Below, piece after piece: positions 34,606-43,327 of a stretch of 64,000 nt of DNA (its first letter is position 1; each line of letters opens with the position of its first letter). Where the stretch lies: NCBI GenBank assembly GCA_033283385.1, contig JAWMQQ010000001.1, forward strand, positions 1,984,001 to 2,048,000. Direction: 5' to 3'. The translations under genes were made by a program, and so were the position numbers. This DNA is from Mangrovimicrobium sp033283385. Its GTDB lineage: Bacteria > Pseudomonadota > Gammaproteobacteria > Pseudomonadales > Halieaceae. The notes beneath the pieces are model-generated. The model saw only the letters and a program-made list of their open reading frames with translations, did no database searches and was not told where the DNA came from.

Positions 34606-35972
34606 TGCGCGTGCTCCTTGTGCGGGTCGGGCTGGGCACCGGCCGCGTGTCCGCTGTGGTCCACCGCCCCGTCACCCATGTCCATTGCGTCGTGTCCGGA
34701 GTGATCCATGCCCTGGCTGCCGGAGGTGTCCATCTCCATTTCTCCGGACTGATCCGCCGGCGCCATCGGTGCGCTCATGCGCTCGAAGTCCGAGGTGCGG
34801 CTGGACTCCGAGTCGATCAGGAACTGCGCCGAGGTCACGATACGATCGCCCGCCTGCAGCCCGGAGAGAATCTCCGCGTTGTCGCCGGCAATGCGCCCCA
34901 CTTCGACCGCCACCGACTTGAAGCGCCCCTCTCCCAGGGCAAGCACCACCCGCTGCTGCGCGCCGGTGCGAATCAGCGCCTCGCGCGGCACCAGCAGGGT
35001 GTTCTCGCCGGGCTGCCCGTCGATCTCGATCTGCGTGAACATGCCGGGGCGCAGGTAGTCGTCGGGGTTATCGAAGCCGATGCGCAGCTGCACCGTCCGG
35101 GTCTTTGGGTTGAGCGAGGGATAGATGTAGTCCACCTGCCCTCGCCACTCCCGGCCCGGCAGGTAATCCAGTCGCATTTTCACCGGGTCGCCCACATGCA
35201 CCAGCGAGGCCTGGCGCTCGAATACCTCGGCGATCACCCAGACCCGCTCCAGCGTGCCGATGGACATGATCTTCATGCCCGGCTCGACGTACATGCCCTC
35301 GCGCGCCTTGAGGTTGTCGACCACCCCGTCCTGCGGCGCGAAGAGGGTGATGGTGCGGCTGACCTTGCCGGTCTTGCGCAACTGCTCCAGTGCCGGGGCG
35401 GGCACCTGCAGCGCCTGCAGCCGGTCCGCCGCGGCGCCGATCAGGGTCGGGTTGCCGCGCTTGATCGCAAGCAGCAGTTCCTCCTGCGCGTTGACCAGTG
35501 TCGGCGAATACAGTGTATACAGGGGTTCACCCTGTTTTACCGGGTCTCCCGCAGCCTTGACGAAAAGCGTCTCGATCCAGCCAGCCACGCGCGGGTGCAC
35601 GTGCACCAGCCGGTCCTCGTCATAGCGCACATAGCCGACGGTATCGACCTGCGCGCCCAGCTCGCCCAGGGAAGCCACGCCGGTGCGCACGCCGAGGTTG
35701 TTGACGACCTCCGGCGCAATGCTCACCATGCCCGGCGATCCCCCGGCGGCGTCCTCCGCGTAAACAGGCACGAGGTCCATGCCCATGGGCGACTTGCCCG
35801 GCTTGTCGCGGCGGTAACTCGGGTCCATTGGCGCTACCCAGTACAGCGGCTCTTTCGAGCTCCCGCCGCTCGCGCCGGGTTCCGCCTGCCGGCCGAGCAG
35901 CGCGGCCGTGACCCCCGCGCCGAGCACGGCGGCGACGCCTGCAACCAGTCCCAGTTTGATCACACTGTTCAT
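34602..35972 (-). CDS. cusB: Cus-type periplasmic adaptor with metal-binding C-terminal tail
   Basis: The 456-residue membrane-fusion protein links CusA to CusC. It has an N-terminal membrane anchor (about 7-29), a heavy-metal-binding segment (YWVAPMDPSYRRDKPGKSPMGM), then the hairpin, lipoyl and beta-barrel domains (for example GYVRYDEDRLVHVHPRVAGW). The last 50 residues are an unusual Met/His/Asp tail with MEMDTSGSQGMDHSGHDAMD and HSGHAAG. There is no cusF gene in this operon, so the tail may act as a tethered metal donor. It overlaps cusC and cusA by 4 nt each. Confidence 0.92.
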   Translation of the reverse strand: MNSVIKLGLVAGVAAVLGAGVTAALLGRQAEPGASGGSSKEPLYWVAPMDPSYRRDKPGKSPMGMDLVPVYAEDAAGGSPGMVSIAPEVVNNLGVRTGVASLGELGAQVDTVGYVRYDEDRLVHVHPRVAGWIETLFVKAAGDPVKQGEPLYTLYSPTLVNAQEELLLAIKRGNPTLIGAAADRLQALQVPAPALEQLRKTGKVSRTITLFAPQDGVVDNLKAREGMYVEPGMKIMSIGTLERVWVIAEVFERQASLVHVGDPVKMRLDYLPGREWRGQVDYIYPSLNPKTRTVQLRIGFDNPDDYLRPGMFTQIEIDGQPGENTLLVPREALIRTGAQQRVVLALGEGRFKSVAVEVGRIAGDNAEILSGLQAGDRIVTSAQFLIDSESSRTSDFERMSAPMAPADQSGEMEMDTSGSQGMDHSGHDAMDMGDGAVDHSGHAAGAQPDPHKEHAQ

Positions 35973-37315
35973 TGTTCAGTACCTGTCATGTCTGTGGCGG
36001 CAGCGGCCTGCAGGTCCGGGGCGTCGGCGAGCAGGTAGTTGATCTGCGCGATCACCTGCTGGCGTTCCACCGCCAGGGAGAGAGCCACCAGTTGGGCATC
36101 GAGTTGCGCGATACGCGCGCGCACCGCCTCGGCAAAGTCGCCGTCGTCATTGTTGTAGGCGCTGAGCGCGGCATCGGCCTGCTCCGACATCTGCGGCAGC
36201 AACTGTTTCGTGTATAGCGCATTGCGCTCTTCCAGCCGCTGCAGCCGCACTGTGTCGGCCTGCAGCCGGGCCACCATCTGGCGGGCCATCAGCAGCTTGT
36301 CCGTCTTCAGGGCCTCGGCTCTGGCGACGGCGGAATCCAGCTCCTTGTCCTGGCGGTTGGCGGTGAACAGCGGCAGGTCGAGGGTGACGCCCACGGTCAG
36401 CAGGTCGGCGCGGTCCGAGCCCATGGTGTCGTCCGCGCGATAGCCGTACTGCGCGACCAGCCCCCACTCCGGCTTGTATTTCTGACGGGCGAGGTCGACC
36501 CCGGTGCCCATTGCCTCTATGCGCTTGTCGAAGGCCCGCAGCGCGGGGTGGTCCTGCAGCAGCTCCCAGGCCTGCTGGTCGCTGGCCGGGCGCGACAGCA
36601 GGGGTTTGACCGCCTCGCTGGTGTGCGCTTCCGGCAATTCACTGGCCAGCGGCAGGGTCGCTTCGGCGCCCACCCATTCCGAGAGCTGGCGCTGGGCGGT
36701 TTCCTGCTTCTGGCGCAGCTCGGACAGGCGATCTTCGAGGCGGGTCAGTTCCAGCTGGGCGCGGATCAGGTCCTGCTGGCGTGCGCGACCGAGCGCGGCG
36801 GAGTATGCGGCGCGGGCCGCGTCGACGAGATAGTCGAACAGCGCCCGGTTACGCTCGATCAGGGCGATGGACTCCTGCGCGCGCCAGGCGTCCAGCCACA
36901 ACCGGGCGACAGTCGCCCTGACCTGCGCGCGCCGGTCCGCCCTGAGCAGCGGCTCCTGTGCCGACAGCTGTTCCTTTTGCTGGCGCCCCAGCGCGCGGCT
37001 GTCGCCGCGAGGGAACTGCTGGCTGAGGCCGAGCCCGACCTGGGTCATGGGCTCCTGGTTGATATCGAAGGTATCGACCGGGAAGTTGCCCGCCGTAAAG
37101 CTCAGCTTCGGGTCCGGCAGGGTAGCGCTGGCGACGGCCTCGTCGGCCAGCGCCTGCTGCCGCAGCTCGCTGCCGGCGAGCCAGGGGTCGCTACCCAGCG
37201 CCGCAGCGACGGCGCCATCCAGTGTGAGTACCGGCCCGCCCGCCTGCGCACCGGCGCAAAGCCCGGCAAGCAGGGACAGTACTGCTGTCACGAGTATTTT
37301 CATGTTTGCTCCCAA
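35969..37315 (-). CDS. cusC: TolC-family outer membrane channel, CusC type
   Basis: The 448-residue protein has a signal peptide (MKILVTAVLSLLAGLCAGAQA after a short leader) and the helical repeat pattern of TolC-family channels: LGLSQQFPRGDSRALG in the first half and LTVGVTLDLPLFTANRQDKE in the second. It provides the outer-membrane duct of the copper efflux system and overlaps cusB by 4 nt. The symbol follows from context. Confidence 0.88.
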   Translation of the reverse strand: MGANMKILVTAVLSLLAGLCAGAQAGGPVLTLDGAVAAALGSDPWLAGSELRQQALADEAVASATLPDPKLSFTAGNFPVDTFDINQEPMTQVGLGLSQQFPRGDSRALGRQQKEQLSAQEPLLRADRRAQVRATVARLWLDAWRAQESIALIERNRALFDYLVDAARAAYSAALGRARQQDLIRAQLELTRLEDRLSELRQKQETAQRQLSEWVGAEATLPLASELPEAHTSEAVKPLLSRPASDQQAWELLQDHPALRAFDKRIEAMGTGVDLARQKYKPEWGLVAQYGYRADDTMGSDRADLLTVGVTLDLPLFTANRQDKELDSAVARAEALKTDKLLMARQMVARLQADTVRLQRLEERNALYTKQLLPQMSEQADAALSAYNNDDGDFAEAVRARIAQLDAQLVALSLAVERQQVIAQINYLLADAPDLQAAAATDMTGTEQ

Positions 37316-37416
37316 ACCGCGCGCACCCTTGGCTGCGCGGCGTTACCGAATTCGGGAGTATCTGACTCCCGCCTGCAGGAGGTAGGCGCCGGAATTCCGG
37401 GCGCACTGACCCCGTA

Positions 37417-37776
37417 TCAGCGGGAAATGGGCGGGCGGTAGAGGGTTGCCGGGGCGTTGGCGGCGTACAGCTGCGGGGCTTCCGAGCCAAAAGCATCGGC
37501 CGCAGGTGCGGACTCCGGGGACTGGAAGCTGGCCATCACCGCCGGCGCAGAGGCACAGTGGGCCATTGAACACTTGGCGTGGTCGCAGCAGTCACAGGTC
37601 TGCGCATGGTCGTGGCTGGCCGCCTGCTGCGCGTGGGAATGCTGCATCGAATGCATTGCATGCATGTCATGCTGCTTGGCGTGGGCACATGGCAGGTCAA
37701 ACGCGGCAAACGACTGCCCGGCATAAACCAGCAGCATGAATGCAACGGTAAGAATTTTGTGCCTGCTGAACGCCAT
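37417..37776 (-). CDS. CopL-like periplasmic metal-binding protein
   Basis: This 119-residue protein begins with a signal peptide (about 1-24, ending SFAA) and is rich in His, Met and Cys: HDMHAMHSMQHSHAQQ, then TCDCCDHAKCSMAHC. It ends TLYRPPISR, as CopL-family proteins end with a RPPI motif. CopL-type genes lead copper operons in Xanthomonas and relatives and are needed for their induction. Here it is the first gene before cusCBA-copA, 101 nt upstream of cusC. A general DUF2946-like metal scavenger is the alternative. Confidence 0.75.
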   Translation of the reverse strand: MAFSRHKILTVAFMLLVYAGQSFAAFDLPCAHAKQHDMHAMHSMQHSHAQQAASHDHAQTCDCCDHAKCSMAHCASAPAVMASFQSPESAPAADAFGSEAPQLYAANAPATLYRPPISR

Positions 37777-37842
37777 CGGGTGCCGGGTTTCCTGTCTGGA
37801 AGCTCCTAGGTTAATGAATTTTTGGCAGAGTGCAATCGCCGG

Positions 37843-37920
37843 TGTAGGAGCGCGCTCTGCGCGCGATCGCCCGCAGAGCGGGCTCCTACAGGAGCGATCG
37901 CGCGCTGAGTGCGCTCCTAC
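37843..37920. repeat. REP-like palindromic element before the copper operon
   Basis: One full module (TGTAGGAGCGCGCTCTGCGCGCGATCGCCCGCAGAGCGGGCTCCTACA) is followed at once by an inverted half-copy (GGAGCGATCGCGCGCTGAGTGCGCTCCTAC). It lies between arfB and the CopL-like gene. Confidence 0.8.
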
Positions 37921-37935
37921 GACGGATCGTGGGCA

Positions 37936-38358
37936 TTACTCCGTATCGATCTTTCGGCGCAGGGACTTCAGTTTTCCGCGCTGGGTCTTGCCGTCCACCC
38001 GCCTCGCCTTCGCCGCCTTGCTCGGTTTGGTCGGGCGCCGAGGCCGGGGCACGGTAGCCGCCTTGCCCACCAGTACCGCCAGGCGCTGCAGGGCGTCATC
38101 GCGGTTCTTCTCCTGGGTGCGGTACTGCTGCGCCTTGATCACGATTACTCCGTCCTTGCTGATGCGCTGGTCCCTCAGTGCCAGCAGCCGCTCCTTGTAG
38201 ACCGCCGGCAGGGACGAGGCACGAATATCGAATCGCAGGTGGATCGCGGAGGACACCTTGTTGACGTTCTGCCCCCCTGCCCCCTGGGCGCGGATCGCAC
38301 TGAACTCGATCTCCGCCTCGGGAATGGTGACATTGTTTGAAATTACCAGGTCAGCCAT
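37936..38358 (-). CDS. arfB: alternative ribosome-rescue factor ArfB (peptidyl-tRNA hydrolase)
   Basis: The 140-residue protein (ATG at 38358) has the GGQ loop in RAQGAGGQNVNKVSSAIHLRF, which releases nascent chains from stalled ribosomes. Its basic C-terminal tail (TKPSKAAKARRV...QRGKLKSLRRKID) threads the empty mRNA channel. The start MADLVISNN is family-typical; an upstream ATG at 38394 would add 12 residues inside the previous gene. It overlaps the preceding glycosyltransferase-like gene by 8 nt, so it is probably translated from the glycan operon mRNA. Confidence 0.93.
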   Translation of the reverse strand: MADLVISNNVTIPEAEIEFSAIRAQGAGGQNVNKVSSAIHLRFDIRASSLPAVYKERLLALRDQRISKDGVIVIKAQQYRTQEKNRDDALQRLAVLVGKAATVPRPRRPTKPSKAAKARRVDGKTQRGKLKSLRRKIDTE

Positions 38359-40969
38359 GACCCGAATATACCACCCGGTAGAGTACTCCGGCATCCGAGC
38401 GCATCACCTCGCGCAGGCGAATGCGCCGGGGCGGCCCCGCGGCATCCAGCCTGGCCTGTAGCGCCGCCATGCCGGGTGAGGGCCTGTCGGGACTCGACAG
38501 TTGCAACAGGTAGTCGACCCGGCGACGGCCCTTCGCGTCGAGCAGGCTCAGCGGTCCGACAACGGCGGGAAGCGGCAGCAGGTGGTATTTGGCGCGCAGG
38601 GAGACGAAGTCGCCTTTCTTCGGCCCCAATACCAACAACCGCGAGCTGGACAGCGGTTGTCCGGCGAGCAGCGCGCGGACCCGGCCTGCCAGCGCGTAGG
38701 CGCGCGCATCGCCAGCGACCGGCAGGTAGTCCTCGCCACCGCTGGCCTGGCGCGCCGCAATCGCGCGAGTGTCGAGATACACCAGGTTGGCGCCCCAGCG
38801 AACATCCAGCAGCAACCAGCCGAGAACCGCACTCAGCAGGATGGCCGTGCGCAGCGCACCGGATTCACGCAGCGGCAGGAACGCTGCCAGCGCCAGCGCC
38901 ACCGCGACAGTGAGCCAGAGCAGGACGACCAGCGGCAGCGGCAGGAAATCCCTCAGCTCGCCCCGCCCCGCCATGTTGATCGAGCGTGCGTTCCAGGCGT
39001 CGAAGGCCAGCCAGTGGGTAAAGGAATTGCGCAGCCAGGCACCAGGGGTCGGCGGCGAAAGCACCAGCGTACCCACTGAGGCGGTGCCGCCCGCATCCGC
39101 AAACACGACCACCCCCAGCTCGATGATTCGTCCGTTCCACCCCGGCAGGTCACGCAGCGAAATCACATTGCCCCCGGTGCCATGCAACTCCGCGGAATGC
39201 ATGCGCTGCGGGTTCCTGTCGCTGCGCCAGAATAGCCGCGGCGCGGTAAAGATGTTCGCCTGTATGTCGTAACGCAGGTAAAGGTAGTCACTGGAAACCA
39301 GGTCCAGGCCGCTACGGCTCGCCACCGCCGCACCCGCGTTGAAGCCGGTCAGCTGCAGCCGATGCCGTGCAGGCTGCCCCGCCCCCACGACCACGTTCAA
39401 CTGTTGCGGGGTGATTGTAAAGACCGGTGGTGGCGACACCTCGCGCTGTGCATTCGCTGCCGCCTGGAAGTAGAGCCCTGCGAGTATGAGCACGGCGGCG
39501 AGCACGGGAACTGTCGCCACCCCCAGCCATCGCGAGCGGGACAGGCTGCCCAGCAGCGCGGGATCGGGACAAAAACGCGCCAGGCAAACCAGCACCGTGA
39601 ACACCAGCACCGGCGAAACCTGCAGCGGAAGCCGGTTCGCGGCGGTGAGGCTGGTCGCCCACGCCGCCTGCTCGGTGAAGGCGAATATCACTACCTGGCT
39701 TGCCGCGAACAGGCCCAGGAACAGGAACAATGGTTTGCGCAAACGCTTGTCCCGCATCCAGGCGAGCGACACGAACGCGCACAACAACAGCGGCCAGAGC
39801 AGGTTCCAGCTGCCACCGACCACCAGGCCGCGCCAATAGGCAGGGGCCGGGTTGTGCAGTTCCAGGCGGTGTACCCCCATGCCGGGCAGGTACAGTTGCC
39901 CGTCGCGCACGCCCAGGTCCCCCAGGACCGGAAGAGTCACTGCGGTGTGCCCCGTCACCAGGGCCAGCGCCGCGAGTGCTACCAGCGCCAGCGAGCCGGC
40001 GACGAGCACACGCGGCGGCAGTGTGGCCGCGAGCCACAGTGCAAGCGCCAGCGACAGCCACACCAGTCCCTCGAGCTTCACACAGGTGCCCAGCGCGAGC
40101 AGTGCCAGCCCCAGCCACAGCTGCGGGCGGTCGCCGCGAGCCAGCCCGACCAGCAGGGCGAGGAAGCCCAGGCCGGCATAACCCGCCATCCAGATGTCGG
40201 CATACCCCGCCAGCGACAGGTGGGTATCCACCAGCGGCAGGGACAACCAGAGCCAGGCAGCGAGTACTGCCAGCAGCGCCGAATAGCCGGATTCACGCAT
40301 CTGTCCGTAGATCCCCAGCGCCACGGCGATACCACAGCCCAGGTAGGGCAGGTGCACCAGGGTATCCGACCAGCGTCCCCACGCGGCGGCAACCCAGTAG
40401 GGCAGCGCGGACACCAGCGGCGGGTAGCCGTAGGCGTCGATGCTGTAACGGCTCCCCCCCGCCTCTCGCAGCCACTGCCCGCGCGACAGCAAGGCCTGCA
40501 GGTCGCCGCTGTAGAACCAGGCCTTGGCGCGATAGAGCCAGGCCAGCCAGGCGTCCCAGGGGTAGGTGGGCAATTGCAATTGCTCGACGGCCGCAGATGC
40601 CAGGTGCGACAGGCACAGCAACAGCAGGCAGTACAGCGACAACCTCCACCACAGCGGACGCCCGCCAGCGTTTGTCTTACAAGCTGTCGCCGCGCCGCCC
40701 GACCTGCTCCGGTATGCGAGCAGCGCACCACCGGCTGTGAGCAGCGCGAGTGCGGCCAGCACCATCCAGGCCTGTACCGGCGTGGACATACTTGCGGCCA
40801 GGAACAGCAGCGCCACCAGCACCGCGTTGCCGACAAAGAATCCGTAGCCGAGGCAGATTGCAGGGTGGACCGCCGGCTGGCGCCCCGCCCAGTTGAGCAG
40901 CCAGCGGACCCAGCACGCGCCGGCCGCCCAGGGCAGCATCAGGGCAAGCAGCAGGGAAAAAACGTGCAT
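38351..40969 (-). CDS. large polytopic membrane protein, GT-C glycosyltransferase-like
   Basis: The 872-residue protein has about a dozen transmembrane helices up to residue ~480, a soluble stretch (about 495-660), two or three further helices (about 670-740) and a soluble tail. The first loop after TM3 carries YPWDAWLAWLYRAKAWFYSG with an acidic residue, and then SRYSIDAYGYPPLV. That is like the luminal catalytic loop of GT-C enzymes that use lipid-linked sugars (PMT/ArnT type). I cannot name the family. It lies in the glycan operon behind GT2 and DUF2304 genes, which fits a transferase using a lipid-phosphate sugar. Confidence 0.65.
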   Translation of the reverse strand: MHVFSLLLALMLPWAAGACWVRWLLNWAGRQPAVHPAICLGYGFFVGNAVLVALLFLAASMSTPVQAWMVLAALALLTAGGALLAYRSRSGGAATACKTNAGGRPLWWRLSLYCLLLLCLSHLASAAVEQLQLPTYPWDAWLAWLYRAKAWFYSGDLQALLSRGQWLREAGGSRYSIDAYGYPPLVSALPYWVAAAWGRWSDTLVHLPYLGCGIAVALGIYGQMRESGYSALLAVLAAWLWLSLPLVDTHLSLAGYADIWMAGYAGLGFLALLVGLARGDRPQLWLGLALLALGTCVKLEGLVWLSLALALWLAATLPPRVLVAGSLALVALAALALVTGHTAVTLPVLGDLGVRDGQLYLPGMGVHRLELHNPAPAYWRGLVVGGSWNLLWPLLLCAFVSLAWMRDKRLRKPLFLFLGLFAASQVVIFAFTEQAAWATSLTAANRLPLQVSPVLVFTVLVCLARFCPDPALLGSLSRSRWLGVATVPVLAAVLILAGLYFQAAANAQREVSPPPVFTITPQQLNVVVGAGQPARHRLQLTGFNAGAAVASRSGLDLVSSDYLYLRYDIQANIFTAPRLFWRSDRNPQRMHSAELHGTGGNVISLRDLPGWNGRIIELGVVVFADAGGTASVGTLVLSPPTPGAWLRNSFTHWLAFDAWNARSINMAGRGELRDFLPLPLVVLLWLTVAVALALAAFLPLRESGALRTAILLSAVLGWLLLDVRWGANLVYLDTRAIAARQASGGEDYLPVAGDARAYALAGRVRALLAGQPLSSSRLLVLGPKKGDFVSLRAKYHLLPLPAVVGPLSLLDAKGRRRVDYLLQLSSPDRPSPGMAALQARLDAAGPPRRIRLREVMRSDAGVLYRVVYSGHG

Positions 40970-40981
40970 GGCAGCCGGCGC

Positions 40982-41365
40982 TTACTCGCCGGCGGATTCC
41001 GTCGAGGCGCCTTCCACAGCCTGCATGCGGGCCTCGAGCTTGCGCAGCTCCAGTTCCTGCATGGCGCAGTGTTGTACCAGGCGCTCGTTGCGCTGCAGCA
41101 GGCGCGAGTGTTCGAGGTCGAGCAGCAGCAGCTTGACCATGATCAGGCCGATGGCGAGGGCGAAGGCGAGCACCGGCGGATAGCCGATTCCCAACTGGTG
41201 GGCGACCCAGTCGACGATGCCGGGCGCAAACCCCAGCAACGCGGACGCTACCGCGATGCAGGCCCAGAAAAGCGTGTGGTGCGCGTGCAGCTTGTCGTGC
41301 CGCAGCATCAGGATGAGGGTTATGGAAATGACGATGCCGATGCAACCGGTGATGACCGGGATCAT
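40982..41365 (-). CDS. DUF2304 domain membrane protein
   Basis: The 127-residue protein has three transmembrane helices (about 3-20, 30-48 and 66-85) and a C-terminal coiled coil (LLQRNERLVQHCAMQELELRKLEARM), the DUF2304 layout. Such proteins usually sit next to GT2 polyprenyl-phosphate sugar synthases, as here, where the GT2 stop and this start are 1 nt apart. It probably assists or membrane-anchors the GT2 enzyme. Confidence 0.85.
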   Translation of the reverse strand: MIPVITGCIGIVISITLILMLRHDKLHAHHTLFWACIAVASALLGFAPGIVDWVAHQLGIGYPPVLAFALAIGLIMVKLLLLDLEHSRLLQRNERLVQHCAMQELELRKLEARMQAVEGASTESAGE

Positions 41366-41366
41366 A

Positions 41367-42125
41367 TTATCGCTCCTCGCCGTTCGCGATACCGGTGGGT
41401 TTGCCCCGCGACGCGGGCCTGGACAACGGGCGCTTGCTCAACCCCAGCAATAGCGTCTGCCACATGTAGAAGCCCACCACCAGCCAGGACTTGAACACCC
41501 GGGAACTGCCGTTGCTTCGCGGTTGCATCTCCACGGGCACATCGACGATACGCAAGCCATTGGTGTGCAGCAACAGTAAAACGCCGATATCCGGATATTC
41601 CAGCAGCGTGGCGTCCTCGCCGGACAGGTATTCCAGCGCCAGCGGACCGTAGGCGCGAAAACCGGAAGTCAGGTCGCTCAGGGACAGGCTGGAGGACAGG
41701 CGCATCAGCCGCCACGCTATCCTGCGCATTTTCGAGCCGCGTTCGGGGCAGGCCCCGATTGCGACTTCCGCGCTGCCGTCGAGTACCGGGCCCAGCACCG
41801 CGGCGATCGGCTCCGCCGGGTGCTGGCCGTCGCCGTCCATTGTCAGCACGACTTCGAACCCGTGGCGCCGCGCATAGCGCAGCCCCGCCTGGATGGCGCC
41901 CCAGGGTCCCAGTTGCACGGCCAGCGACATCACGTCGGCCCCGGCGGCGCGCGCTTCGGCAGCGGTGTTGTCTCCACTGGCGTCGTTGACCACGAGTACC
42001 GGCAGGCCCGCGGCCTCGATGATCGAACGCACGACGGCGGCGATACTCGCTTCCTCGTTGTATGCCGGCACCACCACCAGGGTTGCCGCAGCAGCCGGGG
42101 ACTGGACAGGATTCTGCCGCGTCAT
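41367..42125 (-). CDS. GT2 glycosyltransferase (dolichol/polyprenyl-phosphate sugar synthase-like)
   Basis: The 252-residue protein is a GT-A fold transferase. It starts its nucleotide site with ATLVVVPAYNEEASIAAVV and has the metal-binding TMDGDGQHPAEPI. LTSGFRAYGPLALEYL and later VPVEMQPRSNGSSRVFKSW follow, as in dolichol-phosphate mannose synthase-like enzymes. It should load a sugar onto a polyprenyl phosphate. It overlaps the GT4 gene by 4 nt (ATGA). Confidence 0.9.
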   Translation of the reverse strand: MTRQNPVQSPAAAATLVVVPAYNEEASIAAVVRSIIEAAGLPVLVVNDASGDNTAAEARAAGADVMSLAVQLGPWGAIQAGLRYARRHGFEVVLTMDGDGQHPAEPIAAVLGPVLDGSAEVAIGACPERGSKMRRIAWRLMRLSSSLSLSDLTSGFRAYGPLALEYLSGEDATLLEYPDIGVLLLLHTNGLRIVDVPVEMQPRSNGSSRVFKSWLVVGFYMWQTLLLGLSKRPLSRPASRGKPTGIANGEER

Positions 42126-43327
42126 GCCTGCAGTACCCTGCGGTAGAGTTCATGCACCGAGCCAGCGCAGCGATCGATATGGTATCGCGCCTCGAACATG
42201 TCCCGCCCGGCCTCGCCGAGCCGCCGGCAGAGGTCGCGGTCATCGTCGAGCCGGGTGATTGCCGAAACCCACTGGTCGACCGCCCGCGGGGCGACCTTGA
42301 TGCCGTTGACTCCATCCTGCACGACCCAGCCCACGCCGGAGCCCGGGATATCGGAGGCTATCACCGCTCGCGCGAATGACATCGCCTCCAGCAACACCAG
42401 GCCGAACGCCTCGGAGCGCTCGCTGGACGGCAGGCAGAGGCAGTCGCAGCGCCGGTACTCGAGAGCGAGCGCCTTGCTGTCCAGCGAGCCGAGGAACTCT
42501 ACACGCTGGTCCACTCCGAGTTGCCGCGCCATTTGTCGCAGGCGCTTGCCCTCCTCGCCTTCACCCACGATGGCCAGACGCACATCGGGCAGCGACTGCA
42601 GCGCCAGCAACAAGGTATCCAGCGCCTTGTAGTAGGCGAGCCGCCCGACCGCCAGCAGGCGGAATCCGCCGCCGGTTTCGGCGGGTTTGCGGGGAGCTGC
42701 GTGCAGTGTCTGCGGATCCAGTCCCAGCGGAATGACCGTGCATTTCTCGCGATAGCGCTGCAACGGCTCGCTCGATTCCAGGTACGCCGGCGAGGTGACG
42801 ATGACAGCGCGGCAGCGTCGCAGGAGCGCGTCCTGCAGGGGCCGGTAGCACCAGCGATACACCAGGCGGGTAATCGCCCCGGCGCTCGCGTCGACGGGGT
42901 CCGCCTGCCAGTGAAGCACCCAGGGCAGTTTGCGCGCGCGCGGGGACAGCAACAGCCAGAATGCCGAGGGCGACGGCATGTGCACGTGGATGACGTGCGG
43001 CGTGAATTCCCGCAGCAGTCGTCCCAGCAACCAGGGAAATGCCGGACTGACCGGCGTGTACAGCATTCGAAACCAGAGGCCGGCGCGCAACAGCGGGAAG
43101 CTCCCGGCGCTCCCCCGGCAGGTTTCCCGCGCGGAGGCCTGGCCTGGCCGGGACTGGTGCACCAGCGCGGCCACGGCAACCCGGTCGCGCAGCGAGGCCC
43201 ACAACAGGTCGCGCAGGAATGTCTCCATGCCGCCGGGATGCGGGGGAAAATACTTGCCGAGGTGCAGTACCCGCAACGTCTCGTCGCCCGTGCCGGGCCC
43301 GACACGGGTTTCAGTCGGCGCTGACAC
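42122..43327 (-). CDS. GT4-family glycosyltransferase
   Basis: The protein (401 residues from the GTG at 43327) starts its GT-B fold at RVLHLGKYFPPHPGGMETFL. The donor-side motif is SEAFGLVLLEAMSFARAVIAS, with the E-x7-E pair. VGRLAYYKALDTLLLAL marks the C-terminal domain. The ATG at 43468 lies deep inside the upstream gene and gives a non-homologous extension, so the GTG, which overlaps that gene by 17 nt, is preferred. It should add one sugar in the glycan built by this operon. Confidence 0.88.
   Translation of the reverse strand: MSAPTETRVGPGTGDETLRVLHLGKYFPPHPGGMETFLRDLLWASLRDRVAVAALVHQSRPGQASARETCRGSAGSFPLLRAGLWFRMLYTPVSPAFPWLLGRLLREFTPHVIHVHMPSPSAFWLLLSPRARKLPWVLHWQADPVDASAGAITRLVYRWCYRPLQDALLRRCRAVIVTSPAYLESSEPLQRYREKCTVIPLGLDPQTLHAAPRKPAETGGGFRLLAVGRLAYYKALDTLLLALQSLPDVRLAIVGEGEEGKRLRQMARQLGVDQRVEFLGSLDSKALALEYRRCDCLCLPSSERSEAFGLVLLEAMSFARAVIASDIPGSGVGWVVQDGVNGIKVAPRAVDQWVSAITRLDDDRDLCRRLGEAGRDMFEARYHIDRCAGSVHELYRRVLQA

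Noticed and set aside
37777..37810. CueR-type operator before the CopL-like gene (TTCC-AGACA-GGAA on the minus strand)
   Set aside because: The dyad is short, lacks the ACCTTCC/GGAAGGT consensus and overlaps the ribosome-binding region.
39362..41494. 710-codon open frame antisense to the GT-C-like gene, the DUF2304 gene and part of the GT2 gene
   Set aside because: It crosses three real minus-strand genes and has shadow-frame composition.
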